NCBI GenBank assembly: GCA_029934815.1
Contig: JAOZLM010000164.1
Location: 1-5,671 of the forward strand
DNA from: Desulfocapsa sp.
GTDB lineage: Bacteria; Desulfobacterota; Desulfobulbia; Desulfobulbales; Desulfocapsaceae
Direction: 5' to 3'
Length of the DNA: 5,671 bases
Shown: in pieces, positions 1 to 4,610 of the stretch
Layout: each line of letters begins with the position of its first letter
Numbering within the stretch: position 1 is the stretch's first letter
The notes under the pieces: model-generated
What the model was told of the DNA's origin: nothing
The model's database searches: none
The model's input: the letters and a program-made list of their open reading frames with translations, nothing else
Position numbers and translations under genes: made by a program

Positions 1-13
1 AATTATAGCTGTT

Positions 14-835
14 TTACGATATACCATCCTGAGATTGCCCGATGGTGGATTGCTGGATTCTTACCCACCAAAGCAATGCGCCGCCAATAATCATCAGCAT
101 GCTGAGGAATTGACCCATGGTCATAAGTCCCAGTAAATAGCCTATCTGTGTGTCCGGTTCCCGGAACAATTCCACCAACATTCGAAGTACGCCGTAGCCA
201 ATAAGAAAGAGACTGAGCATGCAGCCGTGGGGCCAGTTTTTGTTTCCTGACCATGGTTTTGCTTTTAGAATCCAGAGGAAAGTAAAGAGCAGTGCACCTT
301 CAAGGAATGCTTCGTATAGCTGGGAAGGGTGACGTGGTAACGGGCCGCCGCCGGGAAAGACCATCCCCCACGGAACATCCGTTGTTCTTCCGAAAAGTTC
401 TCCGTTTATGAAATTCCCTATTCTGCCTAAACCCAAACCGACTGGAATCGTAACCACGTAGAAATCGGCACAAGTCCAGAAATCAAGTTTTTTGATTTTC
501 GTGAAAAGAAAACCGCCCACAAGACATCCAATGGTGGCACCGTGAAAGGACATCCCACCCGTCCATGTGGCAGGAATTTCAAGGGGGTGAGCCATGTAGT
601 AGGAAAAGTTGTAGAAGAACACATAACCCAGACGCCCGCCAATAACCACCGACAGGATAAGAACCAGATTGAGATTTTCAAAATGAGGTTCGAGATCTTT
701 ATAGGAAAATTTTTCTATCTGTTTCTGAACAAGGAAGTAGCAGGCCGCAAAACCAAGGACATACATAAGCCCGTACCAGCGTACATGCAGCGGGCCTAAT
801 GAAAATATTATCGGATCAATCTGGGGAAATGTCAT
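14..835 (-). CDS. lgt: Prolipoprotein diacylglyceryl transferase Lgt
   Basis: Lgt is an inner-membrane enzyme. It transfers diacylglycerol from phosphatidylglycerol to the lipobox cysteine of prolipoproteins, the first step of lipoprotein maturation. The 273-residue product is of normal family length and is strongly hydrophobic, consistent with about seven membrane segments. Visible family motifs are HVRWYGLMY (residues 17-25), GGRLGY (66-71), GGMSFHG (93-99, with the conserved His98), the Lgt signature GRIGNFINGELFG (137-149, with Arg138), PRHPSQLYEA (167-176) and REPD (225-228). His98, Arg138 and Arg225 correspond to the essential His103, Arg143 and Arg239 of the E. coli enzyme. One small departure is Ala100 after SFHG, where Gly is more usual. 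The ATG lies inside the last codons of mnmG (ATGA overlap, 832-835), with only a weak AAAAGA ribosome site, so translation probably depends on coupling. Only 13 bases follow the stop, so no terminator is visible. The identification is firm. Confidence 0.97.
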   Translation of the reverse strand: MTFPQIDPIIFSLGPLHVRWYGLMYVLGFAACYFLVQKQIEKFSYKDLEPHFENLNLVLILSVVIGGRLGYVFFYNFSYYMAHPLEIPATWTGGMSFHGATIGCLVGGFLFTKIKKLDFWTCADFYVVTIPVGLGLGRIGNFINGELFGRTTDVPWGMVFPGGGPLPRHPSQLYEAFLEGALLFTFLWILKAKPWSGNKNWPHGCMLSLFLIGYGVLRMLVELFREPDTQIGYLLGLMTMGQFLSMLMIIGGALLWWVRIQQSTIGQSQDGIS

Positions 836-2718
836 TGCAGTCTTTTTAAGTGTACCTGAAGCACTGAAATTGCAGCCGGTGTAACTCCTGAGATGCGTGA
901 GGCCTGCCCAAGAGAACGAGGCCGGACGGCGCTTAACTTTTCAACAGCTTCATTGGAGAGACCGGAGAGTTCTTTGTAATCGATATCTTCAGGAAGGCTT
1001 AATTTCTCCATCTTTTTGAAACGTTCGACCTGTTCTTTCTGCCGTTTAAGATATCCTGCAAATTTTATTTTTAGCTGGATTTCATCACAAACATTAGATG
1101 CGAGCAGAGCCTTAACCGACTCGTGTTTTTCAGGTGGCTCAACAGGCAGTAGAGTCAGTTTCTGTATGGTAATTTCTGGTCTGCGTAAAAGATCTGCCAG
1201 GCTGCACTTTTGTTTCAGAGCGGTTGAACCTTCAGCTTCTAAAATTTTGTTGGTCTGCGGGTTTGGCTTTACGTAAATTGTGCCCAGCAATGCGGTTCCT
1301 GCCTCAAGATTTCCCTGCTTTTCTTCAAATAAAGCGAACTCTTCGTCGGATAATAATCCTATGGAATGCCCAATTTTACAGAGTCTGCTGTCAGCATTAT
1401 CTTCGCGAAGCAGTAAACGATACTCGGCGCGGGAAGTAAATAGCCGGTATGGCTCTTTTGTGCCGCAGGTTACAAGATCGTCAATTAAAACTCCAATATA
1501 GGCCTGTGCCCGATCAAGGATAAGTGCCTCCTTGTTTTGTATCTTATGTGCGGCATTGATTGCAGCCATTAGTCCTTGAGCTGCTGCTTCTTCATAGCCG
1601 GATGTTCCGTTAATCTGGCCAGCCAGAAATAGTCCTTCAACCCGTTTCGTTTCAAGATTGGGCCCAAGTTCCAGAGGATCGATATAGTCATACTCGATTG
1701 CATATCCGGGACGAACTATTGTTACATTTTCAAGACCTTTAATGGTGTGTAGCATTGCCAGCTGGGTTTTAAGCGGCAAACTGGTGGGTAAACCATTGGG
1801 ATAAATCTCTGTGGTGTCTAAACCCTCCGGTTCCAGAAAAACCTGATGCCGGTCTTTCTCTGGAAATCGCATCACCTTATCTTCAATGGATGGGCAGTAT
1901 CTGGCACCGATCCCCTCAATAATTCCTGCATACATTGGAGACTGATCAATGCCAGCCCGAATAGCTTCATGGGTTTTTGGATTGGTGTACGTGATGTGGC
2001 AGGGGCGTTGGGGAAGCACATAATCACCCTTGCTGCTGAATGAAAAATGTGCCGGTGGTTGATCGCTGTGCTGTTCTTCAAGCTCAGAGTAATCGATGGA
2101 TTTGGCATCGATTCTGGGCACGGTACCGGTTTTCATGCGGCCCATGTTAAAACCTGCTTCCTTAAACCAGGCTGCAAGGCTGGTAGAGGGCGTATCTCCC
2201 ATACGTCCGGCCGGAAAATTTTTCATACCGATGTGGATAAGACCGTTTAAAAATGTGCCGGTGGCGACCACTACTGCTTTTACACGTATCTCTTCATCGA
2301 GGGATGTGCGGATTCCGCAGATTTTCCCCTCTTCTATAATAAAAGAATCAACAACTGTCTGACGTATTTCAAGATTCTCCTGAGCTTCCATCACCGATTT
2401 CATACGCAGCCGGTAGAGCAGACGATCAGCCTGGGCACGAGATGAACGAACAGCCGGGCCTTTGGAAGTATTTAATTTACGAAACTGAATGGAGGTGGCA
2501 TCAATGTTTTTTGCCATCTCACCGCCAAGGGCGTCGATTTCACGCACCAGGTGTCCTTTGGCAAGCCCGCCAATGGCAGGGTTGCAGGACATGGCACCGA
2601 TGGTATCCACATTAATGACTGCAACCAGTGTTTTGCAGCCCATTCTGGCAGCGGCAAGTGCTGCTTCGCATCCAGCGTGTCCGGCGCCGATTACTACAAT
2701 ATCGTATTCGTCTGTCAC
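832..2718 (-). CDS. mnmG: tRNA uridine-5-carboxymethylaminomethyl modification enzyme MnmG (GidA), GTG start preferred
   Basis: MnmG is the FAD- and NADH-dependent partner of the GTPase MnmE. Together they install the (carboxymethyl)aminomethyl group at C5 of the wobble uridine (U34) in several tRNAs, in the cytoplasm. With the GTG start the protein has 628 residues, against 629 in E. coli. It shows the FAD Rossmann motif GAGHAG (11-16), MSCNPAIGG (43-51, Cys45), ASKGPAVR-like TSKGPAVRSSRAQADR (84-99), the family signature GARYCPSIEDK (271-281, Cys275), a second signature AGQINGTSGYEEAAAQG (366-382), and the C-terminal MnmE-binding region ending SGLSNE (585-590) and GQASRISGVTPAAIS (604-618). 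All key residues are present. Three in-frame starts are possible: ATG at 2778, ATG at 2733 and GTG at 2718. I prefer GTG because it gives the usual length, follows AAGGA closely and forms a GTGA overlap with the upstream methyltransferase. mnmE is not in the window; it often follows yidC and jag in this cluster. Confidence 0.96.
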   Translation of the reverse strand: MTDEYDIVVIGAGHAGCEAALAAARMGCKTLVAVINVDTIGAMSCNPAIGGLAKGHLVREIDALGGEMAKNIDATSIQFRKLNTSKGPAVRSSRAQADRLLYRLRMKSVMEAQENLEIRQTVVDSFIIEEGKICGIRTSLDEEIRVKAVVVATGTFLNGLIHIGMKNFPAGRMGDTPSTSLAAWFKEAGFNMGRMKTGTVPRIDAKSIDYSELEEQHSDQPPAHFSFSSKGDYVLPQRPCHITYTNPKTHEAIRAGIDQSPMYAGIIEGIGARYCPSIEDKVMRFPEKDRHQVFLEPEGLDTTEIYPNGLPTSLPLKTQLAMLHTIKGLENVTIVRPGYAIEYDYIDPLELGPNLETKRVEGLFLAGQINGTSGYEEAAAQGLMAAINAAHKIQNKEALILDRAQAYIGVLIDDLVTCGTKEPYRLFTSRAEYRLLLREDNADSRLCKIGHSIGLLSDEEFALFEEKQGNLEAGTALLGTIYVKPNPQTNKILEAEGSTALKQKCSLADLLRRPEITIQKLTLLPVEPPEKHESVKALLASNVCDEIQLKIKFAGYLKRQKEQVERFKKMEKLSLPEDIDYKELSGLSNEAVEKLSAVRPRSLGQASRISGVTPAAISVLQVHLKRLQ

Positions 2719-2733
2719 GATTCCTTCTTCCAT
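2715..2733 (-). promoter_or_regulatory. mnmG translation start region: SD-like GAAGGA and GTGA stop-start overlap
   Basis: Read on the minus strand, GAAGGA at 2727-2722 precedes GTG at 2718-2716. That GTG shares three bases with the TGA stop (2717-2715) of the methyltransferase gene. The arrangement is typical of termination-reinitiation coupling. The gap between AAGGA and GTG is only 3 bases, which is shorter than ideal, so the in-frame ATG at 2733 (15 bases upstream, no clear ribosome site) remains an alternative. Confidence 0.6.
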
Positions 2734-3563
2734 GAAATGATTGCCCAACGTGGTGGTGTCGCACGTTTTACGATGCACTGCCCGTCGTCAGATTGTCGAC
2801 TGTTACGTAGGATATATTGTTGTAAGTTGTTTTCTTCTTCTTTGGTCAGGTCTTTAAACATCCAGCAGTAGGATTCCATTGCTGCTGCAATATTTTTATA
2901 GGTGGTTTCCGCATTCAGACTGATAATATCTACACTGCAATGGATACCCATACTATAGAGAGTGTTGACAGTATAAATATAATCAGGCCCTGAACGGAAA
3001 GGACGGTCAACTGCTTCAAAGGCACCTTTGTCAAATGGGGTGTGGCCAATTCTGTCTACCACAAACACATAAGCACGGCTGTAGTTATTAAGTTTAGCTA
3101 AGGATTCCTGAAGGTCAGGAACACTAAGAGAACGTGAAGCAATGCAGATATCGTGCTGCGGCAGGTCAAACTGCTCCCAGTTATCGGCCCACGAGCCATT
3201 AATGGTGCGGATATTCTCCACTCCCTGTCTGGCCGCTTCTGTTTCAAGGGCGTCGAGCATGCCCTGTGAATAGTCGAGTGCTGTAACAGATTGTGCTAGT
3301 TTTGCCAGAGGTAACGATAATGTTCCCGGTCCTGAACCGGCATCAAGCACGGTGTAGTCTTTTTGCAGGGGAAGTTTTTCAAGCACAAGGTTAATAAAAG
3401 GGGATGTACTGTTTCGCTTGGCAAAAGAGGGGGCTTTTTTATCCCAGTCTTTAGGTCCCTTTGCTGTCCAGGATTTTTGTTCTCTGGCGTTTTGCCAAAG
3501 CATCTTCCAGTCAATGTCGTTGTAGGTGATTTTTGGGTGCATAATAGAGATCGAAGATATCAT
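2715..3563 (-). CDS. Class I SAM-dependent methyltransferase of unknown substrate
   Basis: The 282-residue protein has a seven-strand Rossmann-type methyltransferase domain. Motif I is VLDAGSGPG (72-80), followed by ALD (95-97), whose acid would bind the SAM ribose. HDICIASRSLS (137-147) fits the motif IV strand. An N-terminal segment rich in Trp and Lys (IDWKMLWQNAR, 17-27; SWTAKGPKDWDKKA, 31-44) precedes the core. A C-terminal part (about 170-282) contains FRSGPDYIYTVNTLYSMGI (189-207). No membrane segment or signal peptide is seen. It sits where rsmG (gidB) often accompanies mnmG, but it is longer than RsmG and lacks an obvious RsmG signature, so I do not name it. The stop overlaps the mnmG start, so the two are co-translated. 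The start could be ATG at 3563 or ATG at 3542 (275 residues). Neither has a good ribosome site: an AGGAG at 3587-3583 lies about 20 bases before the first. A small-molecule, tRNA or protein substrate are all possible. Confidence 0.85.
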   Translation of the reverse strand: MISSISIMHPKITYNDIDWKMLWQNAREQKSWTAKGPKDWDKKAPSFAKRNSTSPFINLVLEKLPLQKDYTVLDAGSGPGTLSLPLAKLAQSVTALDYSQGMLDALETEAARQGVENIRTINGSWADNWEQFDLPQHDICIASRSLSVPDLQESLAKLNNYSRAYVFVVDRIGHTPFDKGAFEAVDRPFRSGPDYIYTVNTLYSMGIHCSVDIISLNAETTYKNIAAAMESYCWMFKDLTKEEENNLQQYILRNSRQSDDGQCIVKRATPPRWAIISWKKES

Positions 3564-3600
3564 ACCAAAATTGCTTCTGCAACTCCTGAACCGAAAATGT

Positions 3601-3630
3601 TTGACACGGTATGCTGAATATGGTTAATAT
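3601..3630 (+). promoter_or_regulatory. Probable sigma70-type promoter of the rpmH-rnpA-yidD-yidC operon
   Basis: A perfect -35 hexamer TTGACA (3601-3606) is followed after 18 bases by TAATAT (3625-3630), a 4 of 6 match to the -10 consensus. Transcription would begin near 3637 and give rpmH a 5' leader of about 150 bases. A second -10-like TACAAT (3698-3703) lies closer to rpmH but has no recognisable -35. The call rests on sequence match and position between divergent genes. I found no equally clear promoter for the minus-strand operon in the same gap. Confidence 0.55.
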
Positions 3631-3651
3631 TGTCTGTTCTGATGACTTTAC

Positions 3652-3694
3652 GCCCTGCGAATAGTTGAGATTCAGTGTGCAGGTTGTGCAGGGC
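3652..3694 (+). repeat. Inverted repeat with duplicated right arm in the rpmH leader
   Basis: GCCCTGC (3652-3658) and GCAGGGC (3688-3694) are a perfect 7-base inverted repeat separated by 29 bases. The right arm is partly duplicated: TGTGCAGG occurs at 3676-3683 and again at 3685-3692, a 9-base period. CCTGC (3654-3658) could therefore pair either with GCAGG at 3679-3683 or with the copy inside the distal arm. Between the arms, GAAT (3659-3662) and ATTC (3670-3673) can extend the stem around a 7-base loop. No run of T follows, so it is not an intrinsic terminator. It may be an RNA structure with two alternative folds or a DNA-binding site. Its function is not known. Confidence 0.45.
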
Positions 3695-3757
3695 AAATAC
3701 AATTCCGGTTATCGTGGCGAATCTCTGTGATAAAAATCGGTGTGAAAATAATGAATA

Positions 3758-3781
3758 TTCCGCAAATACAAGCGGAAGGAG
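3758..3781 (+). promoter_or_regulatory. rpmH Shine-Dalgarno sequence partly inside a hairpin
   Basis: TTCCGC (3758-3763) and GCGGAA (3772-3777) form a perfect 6-base-pair stem with an 8-base loop. The right arm overlaps the strong ribosome-binding sequence GGAAGGAG (3774-3781), which ends 6 bases before the rpmH ATG. Folding would hide the first half of the ribosome site and leave GGAG free. The ribosome site itself is clear; regulation by the stem is an inference. Confidence 0.6.
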
Positions 3782-3787
3782 TAAGAA

Positions 3788-3925
3788 ATGAGTAAACGTA
3801 CCTTCCAACCAAGTAATATAAAGCGTGCACGTACCCACGGATTCCGCTCTCGTATGTCCACCCGTGCTGGTCGTGCAATTTTAAATGCCCGTCGTGCTAA
3901 GGGACGCAAGCGTCTTTCTGCCTGA
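3788..3925 (+). CDS. rpmH: 50S ribosomal protein bL34
   Basis: bL34 is a very small, basic protein of the large ribosomal subunit. The product is 45 residues (46 in E. coli). It matches the family along its whole length: MSKRTFQPSN at the start, RARTHGFRSRMST (13-25), the GR in TRAGRAIL (25-32) and the basic tail RRAKGRKRLSA (35-45). The ATG is preceded at 6 bases by AAGGAG, the best ribosome site in the window, as expected for a highly expressed ribosomal gene. It is first in the rightward operon, directly before rnpA, an order conserved in most bacteria. The leader contains structured elements that may control its synthesis. No dnaA or recognisable origin lies upstream, unlike in many genomes where dnaA or oriC borders rpmH. 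Confidence 0.98.
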   Translation: MSKRTFQPSNIKRARTHGFRSRMSTRAGRAILNARRAKGRKRLSA

Positions 3926-3930
3926 TAACT

Positions 3931-4263
3931 TTGTCGCAATATAAACTCCCGAAAACTGCCTTAGTTCGTAAGGGGCGGGAGTTTGATAAGGTTTACAGAC
4001 AGGGGAAAAGATGTCGTGGTAACGGCTTTTCCCTGATCTTTATCCCCAATGAACTTGGGTATAACCGGATCGGGATCAGCATCCACAGAAAACTCAAAGG
4101 GGCAGTTAAACGAAACCGAATTAAAAGAATTATTCGTGAATCGTTTCGCCTTGAGCGGCTTCTCTATCCGAAATGTGCCGATATCGTTTTTGCGGTACGG
4201 CCTGATTTCTCCATGACTAGCCCAGCGCTGATATCTTCCTCTGTTGCTCTCCTGACCAAGTAA
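3931..4263 (+). CDS. rnpA: Ribonuclease P protein component, TTG start
   Basis: RnpA is the basic protein subunit that binds the RNase P RNA and the pre-tRNA leader, supporting 5' maturation of tRNAs. The 110-residue product is close to the family norm of about 110-120. Visible features are the N-terminal LPKTALVRKGREFDKVYRQGKR (6-27), the central GISIHRKLKGAVKRNRIKR (48-66) with the RNR-type basic motif (61-66), and helix IIRESFR (67-73). TTG at 3931 is the only standard start: the same frame has a stop at 3898-3900, and the codons between hold only CTG and ATA alternatives. No Shine-Dalgarno sequence precedes the TTG, which begins 5 bases after the rpmH stop. Ribosomes finishing rpmH probably reinitiate here at low efficiency, which suits the excess of bL34 over RnpA that a cell needs. 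The C-terminus (after about residue 92) is less conserved. Confidence 0.95.
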   Translation: MSQYKLPKTALVRKGREFDKVYRQGKRCRGNGFSLIFIPNELGYNRIGISIHRKLKGAVKRNRIKRIIRESFRLERLLYPKCADIVFAVRPDFSMTSPALISSSVALLTK

Positions 4264-4274
4264 GGATATGTAAT

Positions 4275-4577
4275 TTGCAGCAGAACAGGTCTCTTCATCA
4301 AATTTTTTTCTCAGCAGTTCGAGCGTTTGTAACGTGGATCTGTCTGGGAATTATTAAGGGGTATCGCTATCTGATTTCCCCGCTTTTTCCCCCCAGTTGT
4401 CGTTTTACGCCAACCTGTTCCTGTTATGCCGCAGAAGCTATTACCTCACATGGTCCTGTAAAAGGGATTTTCTTTGCCCTTGCCCGAATAGTACGTTGCC
4501 ACCCCTTTTGCAAGGGGGGCTATGATCCCGTACCACCAGTGAAAGGTGGTTGTTCAAAACCTCAATGCCATACGTAG
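4275..4577 (+). CDS. yidD: Membrane protein insertion efficiency factor YidD, TTG start
   Basis: YidD is a small membrane-associated protein that assists YidC-dependent insertion of inner-membrane proteins. The 100-residue product carries the full family core: GYRYLISPLFPPSCRFTPTC (29-48), SCYAAEAITSHGPVKG (49-64) and ARIVRCHPFCKGGYDPVPP (70-88). The N-terminal 25 residues are hydrophobic or amphipathic, as usual for membrane association. The start is TTG at 4275, with AAGGA (4262-4266) overlapping the rnpA stop 8 bases upstream. It has seven cysteines. C42, C48 and C75 are at conserved family positions, while C50, C79, C93 and C97 are additional, and the tail ends CSKPQCHT. It begins 11 bases after rnpA and ends 33 bases before yidC, the normal order for this operon. 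Confidence 0.95.
   Translation: MQQNRSLHQIFFSAVRAFVTWICLGIIKGYRYLISPLFPPSCRFTPTCSCYAAEAITSHGPVKGIFFALARIVRCHPFCKGGYDPVPPVKGGCSKPQCHT
4502..4550 (+). repeat. Two tandem perfect hairpins in the 3' end of yidD
   Basis: CCCCTT (4502-4507) and AAGGGG (4512-4517) form a 6-base-pair stem closed by the loop TTGC. Fifteen bases later ACCACC (4532-4537) and GGTGGT (4545-4550) form another 6-base-pair stem with a 7-base loop. Both lie within codons 76-92 of yidD, about 60-110 bases before the yidC start. The downstream sequence TGTTC is not a terminator tract. They could slow or process the message between yidD and yidC, or simply reflect codon constraints (HPFCKGG, PPVKGG). Confidence 0.35.
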
Positions 4578-4610
4578 TCTGGCACTGTTATTTCCTCTTA
4601 TGGTAAGTAA

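Noticed and set aside
2551..2871. A 106-codon plus-strand open frame across the methyltransferase-mnmG junction
   Set aside because: It is antisense to two well-supported genes and has no ribosome site or protein-like motif.
3652..3694. Intrinsic terminator for the divergent operon
   Set aside because: The inverted repeat has a 29-base loop and no T tract on either side, so it does not fit a Rho-independent terminator.
3564..3787. Possible replication origin beside rpmH
   Set aside because: The rpmH neighbourhood often holds oriC, but I see no DnaA-box cluster (TTATNCACA-like), no AT-rich unwinding stretch and no dnaA gene.
3560..3838. Overlapping minus-strand open frames through the intergenic region and the antisense of rpmH
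   Set aside because: They cross the rpmH promoter and coding sequence, have no family resemblance and overlap each other in different frames.
3788..4263. Thermus-type overlap in which rpmH lies inside an extended rnpA frame
   Set aside because: The rnpA frame has stops at 3793, 3814 and 3898 within rpmH, so the two genes are sequential and do not overlap.
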